A DNA stretch of 64,000 bases from an uncultured Alphaproteobacteria bacterium (lineage in GTDB: Bacteria > Pseudomonadota > Alphaproteobacteria > RF32 > CAG-239), in assembly GCA_934276635.1 (NCBI GenBank), contig CAKQTH010000004.1, forward strand, positions 1 to 64,000, in the 5' to 3' direction. The position numbers were made by a program, and so were the translations under genes. Below, one piece after another: positions 47,180-56,092 of the stretch; positions within the stretch are counted from its first letter, which is position 1, and each line of letters starts with the position of its first letter. Under the pieces are notes generated by a model. It worked only from the letters and a program-made list of their open reading frames with translations. It was not told where the DNA came from and searched no databases.

Positions 47180-47186
47180 ACTAAAA

Positions 47187-47217
47187 AAGGAGGCCTCAAC
47201 AAAGCCCCCTTTTTTTT
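47187..47217. terminator. terminator between the pilus operon and the facing pilin gene
   Basis: AAAAAAGGAGGC and GCCCCCTTTTTTTT form a hairpin with one A-C mismatch and T-runs on both strands. It separates convergent genes. Confidence 0.7.
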
Positions 47218-47224
47218 GAAACAA

Positions 47225-47815
47225 TTAACTGAAACCAAGAATTATTGAACAAGTGTTTTCTTTGCATTTACAAATATCAGCAATTTGCCCTATTGTTAAT
47301 AATGCGGCAGGCATTAAATCTGTTTTGTATTTTAACTGACTGGTTTCATTAGTCCCATATCCCCAAAAGCCAGAATTCGAACCCCAGTCAATTGTTAATA
47401 TTGAAGAACACGCCTCTTTTGACAATCCGGCAAAATTAATTACAAAACCTGATGCATATTGTGACGATTCGCTTTCCTCCATTTGTTTTATATATACTTC
47501 GCCTCCAAAAGCATTTTTCATGCATTGAGGATTGTATCCGTCAGTATTGCAACTTTTAACCATATCCTCAGGATATATTCCAAGTTTATATGCACTGCTT
47601 TTGCTAAGTCCTTTATAGTTTCCATGAGCGGCAAAAGTTGTTCTGATATTAGCAACAAGTGAACTTATCTGATCTACAACTTTGTTTGTCTTGTATTTTG
47701 CCATAGCTTTGGAATAACCGGCGATACCAGCAACGGATAATACTCCGACAATGGCTAAAACGCCCAGCATTTCAATCATCGACCGGCCGGACTGTTCAAT
47801 AGTACATTTCTTCAT
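47225..47815 (-). CDS. type IVb pilin, PilS-like, next to the pilus operon
   Basis: A 196-aa prepilin with leader MKKCTIEQSG and the processing site before RSMIEMLG, followed by the same hydrophobic helix as the pilin at 11.1-11.7 kb. The globular domain has the PilS pattern: GLSKSSAYKLGIYPEDM, CMKNAFGGEVYI, LSKEACSSIL, DWGSNSGFWG, and two C-terminal Cys (CKCKENTC). ATG 47815 follows AAGGA at 8 nt. It is convergent with the pilus operon and probably encodes a major subunit. A G-tract promoter lies directly upstream. Confidence 0.87.
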   Translation of the reverse strand: MKKCTIEQSGRSMIEMLGVLAIVGVLSVAGIAGYSKAMAKYKTNKVVDQISSLVANIRTTFAAHGNYKGLSKSSAYKLGIYPEDMVKSCNTDGYNPQCMKNAFGGEVYIKQMEESESSQYASGFVINFAGLSKEACSSILTIDWGSNSGFWGYGTNETSQLKYKTDLMPAALLTIGQIADICKCKENTCSIILGFS

Positions 47816-47848
47816 CTTAATAATCCTTATAAAATTCAACCTGAGGGC

Positions 47849-47874
47849 ATTCTACCCCCCCCGGCGATTGTCAA
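47849..47874 (-). promoter_or_regulatory. candidate phase-variable pilin promoter with G8 spacer tract
   Basis: Minus strand: TTGACA (47874-47869) and TAGAAT (47854-47849) are 14 bp apart, and eight of those bases are an unbroken G-run (47862-47855). A 14-bp spacer is too short for good sigma70 activity. Slippage adding three G would give the ideal 17 bp. Homopolymer tracts between -35 and -10 are a known phase-variation device. Confidence 0.5.
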
Positions 47875-47894
47875 GGATTATTTATAATTATCGG

Positions 47895-48557
47895 TTATTC
47901 TGCCTGTTTTTCTTCTATCAATGCGGAAATTTGATTTACAACATCATCAATTTTCATTTTCGTTGTATCAATCAACACGGCGTCTGCGGCCGGTTTAAGC
48001 GGAGCCGCCGCACGATTGATATCTTTTTCATCGCGCAGACGCATCGCCTCAAGCACTTCTTCAAAACTTGTGTTTCTGCCCTTTTCAACATATTCGTTAT
48101 ATCGGCGCAAAGCTCTCTCTTTCAAATCAGCCGTAATAAAAAACTTCAAATCCGCATTCGGAAAAACCACGGTTCCGGTGTCTCTTCCGTCATAAACAAC
48201 GCCGTTCGCCGCTTTTCCGTCCGCAAATTTCGGATTTTTTGCAAAATTTCGCTGCAAAGCCAGCAGATTTTCACGAACTTCTGGATATTGCGAAACGACA
48301 GACGCGGCCAGACTGCCCACATTGCTCCGAAAATCCGGATTTTTTGACAGCTCTATCATTTTCGGGAAATCGAGTTTTGCCGACACCTCTATCGCCGCAG
48401 CTCTATCCTCCGGCTTATGTCCGCTCAAAACCGTTCCGAGCCCGACCGCGCGATACAACATTCCGGTATCAAAATATGCAAAACCGTATTTTTGGGCGAC
48501 AATCCCCGAGACTGTGCCTTTTCCGGCCGCTGCCGGCCCGTCTATTGTAATGATCAT
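47895..48557 (-). CDS. cmk: cytidylate kinase
   Basis: This phosphorylates CMP and dCMP. The 220-aa product has the P-loop GPAAAGKGTVSG, YFDTGMLYRAV, YDGRDTGTVVFP and RDEKDINRAAAPLKPA, all typical of Cmk. ATG 48557 follows AGGAAAA. A leftward single gene; rpsA, a frequent neighbour, is absent. It is divergent from rsmE. Confidence 0.97.
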   Translation of the reverse strand: MIITIDGPAAAGKGTVSGIVAQKYGFAYFDTGMLYRAVGLGTVLSGHKPEDRAAAIEVSAKLDFPKMIELSKNPDFRSNVGSLAASVVSQYPEVRENLLALQRNFAKNPKFADGKAANGVVYDGRDTGTVVFPNADLKFFITADLKERALRRYNEYVEKGRNTSFEEVLEAMRLRDEKDINRAAAPLKPAADAVLIDTTKMKIDDVVNQISALIEEKQAE

Positions 48558-48652
48558 AATATTTTCCTGCGTTTTTTTATTTCATTATGCATTTTTTAAC
48601 ACATATAATCTTATTGTGTTCATATATTTTTCAATTATACAGAGGTTTTATA

Positions 48653-49387
48653 ATGCCGGAAAAAATCAAAATCAGGCTTTATGTTCCGCAAGAGCTCAAA
48701 ATTGCAGCAAAAATCGCCGCAAACGAGATGCAATATCACTATCTTTTTGATGTGATGAAATGCAAAAACGGCGGAAATATCCTTTGTTTTGATGGCAAAA
48801 ACGGAGAATTTTGTGCAAAATTGTGCCTTGAGGGCAAGAAAAAACTGTTTTTTGAAATTATACAAAAAACAGCCGATTTCAGACAATCTCCCGATTTGTG
48901 GATTTTGTTTGCCCCGCTGAAAAAAGACAATACGGACTTTGTGGTGCAAAAATCAACCGAACTCGGAGTGCAAAAAATTGTTCCGGTAATCACCAAAAAC
49001 ACCATCACCAAAAAAATCAAAAAAGAGCGATTCGAAGCGCAGTGCATCGAGGCGGCCGAACAGTCAAGACGACTCGATGTTCCGTCCGTTGAAGATGCTG
49101 TTTCTTTTGAAAAAATGCTGCAAAACTGGAAGCCTGACCGCACATTGTTCTTTATGGACGAAACAATGCAGGGACAAGACGCCGTTTCCGTTTTTTCCGG
49201 TTTCAAAGGAAAAGCTGCAATTTTATGCGGTCCCGAAGGCGGATTTTGCGAATCGGACCTGACTGCTCTGCGCAGCAAAGATTTTGCCCGCGCGGTCAGC
49301 TTAGGCCCCAGAATTTTGCGCGCCGAAACCGCTGTTGTCGCCGCTTTATCATGCTGGCAGGCGGTTTGCGGAGACTGGAGGAAATAA
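48653..49387 (+). CDS. rsmE: 16S rRNA (uracil-1498-N3)-methyltransferase RsmE
   Basis: This methylates U1498 of 16S rRNA using SAM. The 244-aa SPOUT-family protein has a PUA-like N-terminal domain and the conserved NTDFVVQKSTELGV, EAAEQSRR, CGPEGGF and LGPRILRAETA, which form the trefoil-knot SAM site. ATG 48653 follows AGAGG; an upstream in-frame ATG adds an improbable hydrophobic leader. It ends one base before the response-regulator gene, so they are probably co-transcribed. Confidence 0.95.
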   Translation: MPEKIKIRLYVPQELKIAAKIAANEMQYHYLFDVMKCKNGGNILCFDGKNGEFCAKLCLEGKKKLFFEIIQKTADFRQSPDLWILFAPLKKDNTDFVVQKSTELGVQKIVPVITKNTITKKIKKERFEAQCIEAAEQSRRLDVPSVEDAVSFEKMLQNWKPDRTLFFMDETMQGQDAVSVFSGFKGKAAILCGPEGGFCESDLTALRSKDFARAVSLGPRILRAETAVVAALSCWQAVCGDWRK

Positions 49388-49388
49388 G

Positions 49389-50060
49389 ATGAAAATTTTG
49401 ATTGCCGACGACCATAATCTTTTTTTGCAAGGCCTTCAATTTGTGTTGCAAAGCCATTTTCCGGACGCAAAAATCATCACGGCGCAAAGCTATACGCAAG
49501 TGTTTGAAATTTTGCAAAACGAACACGATTTTTCGCTGATTGTGACAGATTTGGCAATGCCCGGCGCCGAGTCGCTGCAAGGAATCAAAAAAATTCACTC
49601 ATTGGCCGCAGATACTCCGATTGCAATTCTGTCAGCGGTGTTTGAACCGCAAATCGTGCGCAAAACCATAGATATCGGTGTTTCGGCCTATATCACAAAG
49701 GCATCGTCAAACAACGACATTATCTCTGCCATAAATATGGTTTTGGAAGGCGGCGTATATATCCCGCAAGAACTTTTTGACCGCAAAGACAAGCTTTTTG
49801 CGCCGATGACCGAAAGCTCGCCGGCAACAAAACACATAAAAGCCTCAGAATTTTCGCCGCGTCAGATTGATGTACTGAAATATCTGGCCGCCGGTTATTC
49901 CAATAAGCAAATCGCCTATGCGCTTAATATTTCTGAAGGAACCGTAAAGTTTTATGTTACGGCCATTTTGAAAAAACTTAATGTTCTGAACCGAACCGCC
50001 GCCGGCTTAAAAGCTATGCGCCTCGGCCTTATTTCGACAAAAAACAAGTTGCAAAAATAA
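49389..50060 (+). CDS. NarL/LuxR-type response regulator
   Basis: A 223-aa two-component regulator. Its receiver domain (residues 1-120) has the acidic pocket ADDHN, phospho-acceptor Asp54 in VTDLAMPG, and Lys in AYITKAS. The C-terminal LuxR HTH (about 155-215) carries SPRQIDVLKYLAAGYSNKQIA and the recognition helix SEGTVKFYV. No histidine kinase gene is nearby, so it is an orphan here. ATG 49389 follows GGAGGAAA. Targets unknown; the pilus genes 2 kb away are a possibility only. Confidence 0.9.
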   Translation: MKILIADDHNLFLQGLQFVLQSHFPDAKIITAQSYTQVFEILQNEHDFSLIVTDLAMPGAESLQGIKKIHSLAADTPIAILSAVFEPQIVRKTIDIGVSAYITKASSNNDIISAINMVLEGGVYIPQELFDRKDKLFAPMTESSPATKHIKASEFSPRQIDVLKYLAAGYSNKQIAYALNISEGTVKFYVTAILKKLNVLNRTAAGLKAMRLGLISTKNKLQK

Positions 50061-50107
50061 ATATTTCGGGTATGATATCATAACATTTTGAGTTTATTGA
50101 GGATACA

Positions 50108-50926
50108 ATGGCAAAAACAACTATCGCAGAAAAAGAAAAGAAAACAAAACCCGCAGTCAAAACTGCGGCAAAATCGGCCTCGCCGAAATCTGCGGCAAAA
50201 ACCTCCGAAAACAAAAAAACTGCTGCCGTAAAAACAGCTAAAAAAACCGTATCGGAAGAAAAAGTTAAAACCCCGTTGTATATAACCGAAATTTACGGCC
50301 CGATGTATGAAGATGCCGAAATCTCACAGAATCTGGACGACAACCGCCTGTGGACTCTCGCAACCCTCGGATATAACAACAAGTTGGCAAATGAAGTTTG
50401 CGTTGAAGTAAATTATCAAAACAAAGTTTTGCAGATGGGCGCAACATACGGCCTGCAGATTGAAAAAGTTGCCGAAAAAATCGGCTCATACGGAAAATTT
50501 GATATTCTTGATGTTTCAAAGGTACAAATTGATCGGCTCAAAAACAAATTTATATATTCGTATCCGGAAATCAAATTTTTGCATCAAGACGCCGCATTGC
50601 CGGTGGCAGAAAAATACGATGTGGTGATTTGTTATATGCTTTTGCATGAAGTTCCAAATGCCACAAAAACAAAGATTATAAACAACGCGCTGAATTCAGT
50701 CAGAGTCGGCGGAAAGGTCGTGTTTGTCGACTATCACAATCCTTCAAAATGGAACCCGCTGCGCTATTTTATCAGAATGTTCAACCGCCTTTATCAGCCG
50801 TTTGCCGAAACTTTGTGGAAAACGGAAATCAAGAGCTTTGCCGACAATCCGGCAAATTTCAACTGGCGAAAAGTCACATTTTTCGGCCGAATATATCAAA
50901 AAGTTGTCGCCGTCCGCAAAAGATAG
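50108..50926 (+). CDS. rquA: rhodoquinone biosynthesis protein RquA
   Basis: A 272-aa class I methyltransferase-fold protein. RquA converts ubiquinone to rhodoquinone, the low-potential quinone used for fumarate reduction under low oxygen. Family features seen are a Trp/Tyr-rich N-terminal segment (TEIYGPMYEDAEIS), a modified SAM-site region (VLQMGATYGLQ), then FDILDVSKVQ, ICYMLLHEVPN, and the strongly typical VDYHNPSKWNPLRYF. The first 55 residues are a Lys/Ala-rich extension not usual for RquA, probably disordered. The alternative is a generic ubiquinone methyltransferase, less likely given the YHNPxxWNPLR block. Confidence 0.82.
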   Translation: MAKTTIAEKEKKTKPAVKTAAKSASPKSAAKTSENKKTAAVKTAKKTVSEEKVKTPLYITEIYGPMYEDAEISQNLDDNRLWTLATLGYNNKLANEVCVEVNYQNKVLQMGATYGLQIEKVAEKIGSYGKFDILDVSKVQIDRLKNKFIYSYPEIKFLHQDAALPVAEKYDVVICYMLLHEVPNATKTKIINNALNSVRVGGKVVFVDYHNPSKWNPLRYFIRMFNRLYQPFAETLWKTEIKSFADNPANFNWRKVTFFGRIYQKVVAVRKR

Positions 50927-50932
50927 CGTATC

Positions 50933-52054
50933 TTATTGATTGTATTCGATTTTGATATGGTCGTCTTTCTTTTCTATTTGAACATCTTCAATTTTTTCAA
51001 TTCTGCGAGAAATCTTTCCGGAAGAAATTTTGATATCTTCAATATCTTTTCCGGCCTGTCCGAAATGTTTTGAAAGACTGTCGATTCGCTCGTCCAAACG
51101 CCCGATATCCTCAAGCAGTGAAACAACTTCTTTTTGGATAATGCCGGCCTGTTCGCGCATTTTTGCATCTTTCAACACCGCACGAACAGTATTCAGGGTC
51201 GCCATCAAAGTTGTCGGAGACACAATCCATACTTTTGAACGATACGAAACCTCAACAACATCTGTAAAATGTGCATGCAATTCAGCATAAATCGATTCCG
51301 ATGGAAGAAACATCAGCGCCGATTCGGCTGTTTCTCCGGCCACAATATATTTTGAGGCAATATCCTTAATATGTTTGAGCACGGACGCCTTAAAAAACCT
51401 TTCCGCATCAACTCTGTCGCGGTCGGTTTTTGCCTCTCTGAGTGCTTGATAGCTCTCAAGCGGAAACTTTGAGTCAATCACAATCATACCCGGAGGATTC
51501 GGCAGATTCAGCACACAATCAGCGCGTTTTCCGTTAGAAAGCGTAACCTGAAAACTATACGCCGACGGAGGCAACGCCGAGGTGACCAAATCATTGAGCT
51601 GAATTTCTCCGAACGCACCGCGAGCCTGTTTGTTTGAAAGAACTTCCTGCAAAGAAACGACCTGCTCGGAAAGATGCGATATTTTTTGCTGCGCCGCATC
51701 GATTTTGGTCAGCCTTTCGCATAAATCCGTCAATGTTTTGGTCGTCATATTATTCGATTTTTCGAGCCCCTCGCCCACACTTTTGGTAATAGCCAAAAGC
51801 TTTTCATCAATAATTTTCTGCATCGAAAGTTTTTGTTCTTCAAGCGCCGAGGCCAGCTTTCCGTTTTGAGCCATTCCGTGTTCGGACAGCATCGAAATTT
51901 TGCCGGAAAGTTCCGCCTGAGAGTTGCGCATAGACTCGATAATTTTATCTTTGCCAGAGCGGCATAATATCACTACAATCGTAACGATATTAAACAATAT
52001 AACCAGCCCGATAAGGCACCACAGCAAAGTCTGTTCATCAAGATTTATCTGCAT
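50933..52054 (-). CDS. rmuC: RmuC family DNA recombination protein
   Basis: A 373-aa protein with an N-terminal membrane helix (LLWCLIGLVILFNIVTIVVIL) and a coiled coil. The RmuC nuclease-like domain (about residues 135-330) has NGKRADCVLNLP, VIDSKFPLESYQAL, MFLPSESIYAEL and WIVSPTTLMATLNTV. RmuC limits inversions at short repeats in E. coli. Its start overlaps the accA stop by 17 bp, so it is translated from the same message. Confidence 0.93.
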   Translation of the reverse strand: MQINLDEQTLLWCLIGLVILFNIVTIVVILCRSGKDKIIESMRNSQAELSGKISMLSEHGMAQNGKLASALEEQKLSMQKIIDEKLLAITKSVGEGLEKSNNMTTKTLTDLCERLTKIDAAQQKISHLSEQVVSLQEVLSNKQARGAFGEIQLNDLVTSALPPSAYSFQVTLSNGKRADCVLNLPNPPGMIVIDSKFPLESYQALREAKTDRDRVDAERFFKASVLKHIKDIASKYIVAGETAESALMFLPSESIYAELHAHFTDVVEVSYRSKVWIVSPTTLMATLNTVRAVLKDAKMREQAGIIQKEVVSLLEDIGRLDERIDSLSKHFGQAGKDIEDIKISSGKISRRIEKIEDVQIEKKDDHIKIEYNQ

Positions 52055-53033
52055 TTTCTTTGCCTTTTTTAGTGGTCGGGAATCTTCCCATCTGCAAAAA
52101 CTTTTCGGTTCTTGCTTCTTTGAGTTCGTTCGGGCGGATCGAAAGCAGCGACTTTAAATTGTGATAAAGCGCGTTGTCAACATTTTGAAATGTCTGCTGC
52201 ACATCGTGGTGCGCACCGCCGAGCGGTTCTTTGACAATTTCATCAATAACACCGAATTTTTTCAAATCGTGCGCAGTCAGCTTTAATGCCTCCGTCGCCT
52301 CCTTTACCTTGTCTGCGGAACGCCACAAAATAGACGCGCAACCTTCAGGCGAAATCACGGAATATATGGAGTTTTCAAGCATCAATACCCTGTCGGCAAC
52401 CGCAATCGCAATCGCGCCCCCGGAACCGCCCTCACCGATAATAATCGATATAATCGGAGTTTTTACGCGCAGACATTTTTCGATTGAAGATGCAATCGCC
52501 TGTGCCTGCCCTCTGGCCTCGGCATCAAGCCCCGGATATGCTCCGGCCGTATCGACAAAGCTGATAATCGGCATATTAAATTTTTCTGCCAAATCCATAA
52601 TTCTTTGCGCTTTGCGATATCCTTCCGGACGAGCCATACCGAAATTATATTTCATTCGGCTTTCCAAATCGTTGCCTTTTTCCTGTCCGATAACCGCAAC
52701 CGTAACATTGTGAAAATATCCGATTCCGGCAATCATCGCGGCATCATCGGCAAAAAGCCTGTCCCCGCTGAGCGGCATAAAATCGGAAATCAGCGCATTG
52801 ACATAATCCAGGCAATGCGGGCGATTCGGGTGGCGCGCAATCTGCGTGCGCTGCAGCGGTGTCAAAGAAGAATACACTTCTTCGGTTTGTTTTTGAAGCT
52901 TTTTCTCCAGCCGTTTTCTTTCTTTTTCAACATCTTTACCCTGTTCGGCAGAATTTTCGAGAGTTGCCAATTTTTCTTTGGTTTGAGCAATTTCTTTTTC
53001 AAAATCAAGAACAAAAATCTCAGATTCGTTCAT
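52038..53033 (-). CDS. accA: acetyl-CoA carboxylase carboxyltransferase subunit alpha
   Basis: With AccD it transfers carboxyl from biotin to acetyl-CoA, the first step of fatty-acid synthesis. The 331-aa length is normal. Family motifs include RTQIARHPNRPHCLDYV, GMARPEGYRKAQRIM, FVDTAGAYPGLDAEARGQ, IGEGGSGGAIAI and SVISPEGCASILW. ATG 53033 follows AAAGGAGAT. The first gene of the accA-rmuC pair. Confidence 0.97.
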   Translation of the reverse strand: MNESEIFVLDFEKEIAQTKEKLATLENSAEQGKDVEKERKRLEKKLQKQTEEVYSSLTPLQRTQIARHPNRPHCLDYVNALISDFMPLSGDRLFADDAAMIAGIGYFHNVTVAVIGQEKGNDLESRMKYNFGMARPEGYRKAQRIMDLAEKFNMPIISFVDTAGAYPGLDAEARGQAQAIASSIEKCLRVKTPIISIIIGEGGSGGAIAIAVADRVLMLENSIYSVISPEGCASILWRSADKVKEATEALKLTAHDLKKFGVIDEIVKEPLGGAHHDVQQTFQNVDNALYHNLKSLLSIRPNELKEARTEKFLQMGRFPTTKKGKENADKS

Positions 53034-53217
53034 TTTGCGCCATCTCCTTTACAATATATGCCGCATTTCTAGCATAATTTTATTTAAAGCGCGACTATTA
53101 TTTTGCGATTTGTGAATTTTATATGCAAAATATGTGAATTTCGGATATTTTAATTGCACTTTGGCGCAAAGAATAATAATATGCTTGTTGTTTTAGAGAT
53201 TTATCGGGGTTTGATTG

Positions 53218-54264
53218 ATGTTGACATTTGCTTTTTTTGTTTCAGCGTTTGTTTCTTGCAGTTGGCTGATATATGCGTTTATATATGTGAAAAATGCTTT
53301 GGGCGAAACATCTTTTTCGGCTCTAGCGTTGCCTGAGGCCGCCTCATATGCGGCGCTGATATTGCTTCCGGTGCTGGTTATGTGGATGATTTTCGGCTAT
53401 ATTCACCAATTTTTTGCCACAAAATCAATCAACCGAAAAACCCTCAAGCTGATGCAGCAAATGCGCAAAAATCAGGATTATTCCGACCTGATGGTTCGCA
53501 TTATGATTGATGCCGAACACGAAATCAAAGACGGTTTTATCTTAAACAAATTCGACCTGTTTATTTCTGATATGAACGAAATGCTGGCCGATTTGCTGAT
53601 GCGCTGCAATCTTGTTTCTTCCGGACAAATGGAAAACCTTTGGAACAGAATTTTGCACGGCGAACGCTGGAGCATTGCAAAAATTTTGATAGCGAACAAT
53701 CCGGCCGGACTTAATGTTGCCGACAGAATTTTTGAATATGCAAAACGCGACCAAATTATTGCCGGAACATTGATGGAATTTTGCTCCCGTTATCAGATGC
53801 TGCTCTCAATGCTCGAGAAACACGATCAGGACGCAGTTTTTCTTAACATTATCCAAACCGGCGTGATGGGCAAGGCTTATTCCATTCTGGCTCCGGTTTC
53901 CGAACAGGTTCAAAGCGGCGGAAACGATGCTTTTGAAAAACCACAAATCAGCAGAGAACAAATTGTCGATAAGGTGATAGAAGAAGCAAAACCGCAGGAA
54001 GCTCCGAAAAAATCATTTTTCTCTTCGTTGAAATCAACTTTTTCCAAAAAAGAAGAGCCGCATTTTTCTTCACAGGAAAAAGATGAAGATGAATTTTTTG
54101 CATCGTTGTCGTCTTCGGGCGAAAGAACCGAAAAAATCGAACCGTCTTTTTCATCTTCTCCGTTTGGGGAAGAGGCTCCAAACAAACCGGAAACAGAACA
54201 ATCTGAAACAGAAGAAATTGCATATCCGTTCGGCGGTTGGACAGATGAAAAAAATTATAAATAA
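53218..54264 (+). CDS. membrane-anchored protein, unknown
   Basis: A 348-aa protein with two N-terminal membrane helices (about residues 3-25 and 42-65). A helical cytoplasmic region follows (QFFATKSINRKTLKLMQQM ... LIANNPAGLNVADRIFEYA), then an acidic, Ser/Phe/Glu-rich disordered C-terminal third. No family recognised. ATG 53218 lies after a weak GGGG. The 3' end overlaps yejA by 20 bp, so it is likely co-expressed with the transporter genes. Confidence 0.65.
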   Translation: MLTFAFFVSAFVSCSWLIYAFIYVKNALGETSFSALALPEAASYAALILLPVLVMWMIFGYIHQFFATKSINRKTLKLMQQMRKNQDYSDLMVRIMIDAEHEIKDGFILNKFDLFISDMNEMLADLLMRCNLVSSGQMENLWNRILHGERWSIAKILIANNPAGLNVADRIFEYAKRDQIIAGTLMEFCSRYQMLLSMLEKHDQDAVFLNIIQTGVMGKAYSILAPVSEQVQSGGNDAFEKPQISREQIVDKVIEEAKPQEAPKKSFFSSLKSTFSKKEEPHFSSQEKDEDEFFASLSSSGERTEKIEPSFSSSPFGEEAPNKPETEQSETEEIAYPFGGWTDEKNYK

Positions 54265-56092
54265 ATTTTCTGGTTTTGCCTTGGTGTTCTTATGTTGCTT
54301 TGCATTTGCAACAGATTCTTTTTGTGCGCAAAAAATTGAAATAAAAGACAATATTGCCCTATACGGACAACCCAAATACGGCAGTAATTTCACTCATTTT
54401 GAATATGCCCGCAAAGACGCCCCGAAAGGCGGAAAAATCGTCCTTCCCGGATACGGAAATTTTGACAATTTCAATCCGTTTATTTTGAAGGGGAATCCGG
54501 CATCGCCCGCCGTTGACATTACCCTTGATTCGCTTGCGGTTGTGCCGGCAGACGACTATTCCACCGCATATCCGCTGATTGCTCAAAAATTTGAGATCCC
54601 TGAAGACAAGTCTTTTATCGGTTTTATCTTAAACAAAAACGCAAAATTTTCCGACGGATCTCCAGTTTTGGCGGACGATGTGATATTCAGCTTTAATGCC
54701 CTGATAGAAAAAGGCTCGCCGATTTATAAAGTTTATTACGGCGATGTTGAAAAAACAGAAAAAATAAACGACCGCCATGTCCGGTTTTATTTCAAAAAAA
54801 ATTCCGAAAACAAAGAGCTTCCGCTGATTATATCGCAAATAAAGATTATGTCAAAAAAAGACTTTGAAAACAAAGATTTTTCAAAACCCGCGACAACTCC
54901 GCTTTTGGGCAGCGGGCCGTATGTTATCACCGATTTCAAACTCGGGAAATATGTTGTGCTGAAAAGAAACCCAGATTATTGGGCAAAAAACCTGCCGACG
55001 CAAAAAGGATTTTACAATTTTGATACGGTCAGATTTGATTATTATCAGGATACGACCGTAACTTTGCAGGCGCTGTTTTCGGGCAATATCGACCTTCGAG
55101 AAGAATATATCGCAAAAATTTGGGTCACCGGCTATAATAATGATTTAGTAAAATCGGGCAAAGTCATTCAAGAAAAAATGTTTCACAAAAATCCGGCGAT
55201 TTTGCAAAACTTTTCGTTTAATCTGCGCCGACAAAAATTTCAAAACATAAATGTGCGCAAAGCCGTTGATTTGGCTTTTAATTTTGATTGGGCGAACGAA
55301 AAACTTTTTTATAACCAATATTCGCGCCTGCATAGCTATTTTACAAATTCCGAGATGGAGTCTTCCGGCCTTCCGCCAGAAAAAGAATTGCGGATTTTGG
55401 AACAATACAAAGACAAAATCAGGCCTGAGGCATTTGAAGAATATAAAAATCCGTCAAACAAAAGCGTTGAAGAAACCCGCGAAAATCTCCGTCAGGCCGT
55501 AAAGCTGCTGAAAGAAGCCGGATACGATTTTGTTGATGGCAAAATGACAAATCTTGCAACCGGAGAGCCGCTTGAAATTGAAGTTTTGAGCAACTCGTCA
55601 AACGGTGCGATTTTTAACCGCGTGATGCTGCCGTTTATTGAAAATCTGCGCAAAATCGGCATCAAAATGACCTTTAGAATTTTAGAAATCAACATCTTCA
55701 AAAATCGGCTCGATTCGTTTGATTTTGACATTGCGATAATTTCGTATCCGGTCAGCAAAATGCCGGGGAACGAGCAACGGGAATATTGGGGTTCGCGCTC
55801 AGCGAATACCAAAGGAAGTTTCAACTATATTGGCATCAAAAACGAGGTTGTCGACGAGCTGATTGAAAAGATTATATCCGCGCAGAAAAAAGACGATTAT
55901 ATCGCGCATATCAAGGCACTGGACAGGGTTCTTTTGAGCGAACACTATCTGATGTTTCAGTGGTATTCTCAGTTTAACCGCGTGGCATATCAAAACAGAT
56001 TGTGCCACCCCGAAAACAAGCTCCATTTGGGATTTCAGCTCTATACATGGTGGGACAAAACCGCAGAAAACAGCACGGAGTGCAAACAATGA
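54245..56092 (+). CDS. yejA: extracellular solute-binding protein, YejA-like
   Basis: The periplasmic binding protein of an oligopeptide-type ABC importer (family 5; YejA is linked to microcin C and peptide uptake). The 615-aa product has a signal peptide (MKKIINKFSGFALVFLCC...), then the YejA opening YGSNFTHFEYARKDAPKGGK and FDNFNPFILKGNPA. GSGPYVI and IVQY-type blocks follow further on. Start ATG 54245, inside the end of the preceding gene; the ribosome site is weak, consistent with coupling. Its TGA overlaps the permease start. Confidence 0.88.
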   Translation: MKKIINKFSGFALVFLCCFAFATDSFCAQKIEIKDNIALYGQPKYGSNFTHFEYARKDAPKGGKIVLPGYGNFDNFNPFILKGNPASPAVDITLDSLAVVPADDYSTAYPLIAQKFEIPEDKSFIGFILNKNAKFSDGSPVLADDVIFSFNALIEKGSPIYKVYYGDVEKTEKINDRHVRFYFKKNSENKELPLIISQIKIMSKKDFENKDFSKPATTPLLGSGPYVITDFKLGKYVVLKRNPDYWAKNLPTQKGFYNFDTVRFDYYQDTTVTLQALFSGNIDLREEYIAKIWVTGYNNDLVKSGKVIQEKMFHKNPAILQNFSFNLRRQKFQNINVRKAVDLAFNFDWANEKLFYNQYSRLHSYFTNSEMESSGLPPEKELRILEQYKDKIRPEAFEEYKNPSNKSVEETRENLRQAVKLLKEAGYDFVDGKMTNLATGEPLEIEVLSNSSNGAIFNRVMLPFIENLRKIGIKMTFRILEINIFKNRLDSFDFDIAIISYPVSKMPGNEQREYWGSRSANTKGSFNYIGIKNEVVDELIEKIISAQKKDDYIAHIKALDRVLLSEHYLMFQWYSQFNRVAYQNRLCHPENKLHLGFQLYTWWDKTAENSTECKQ

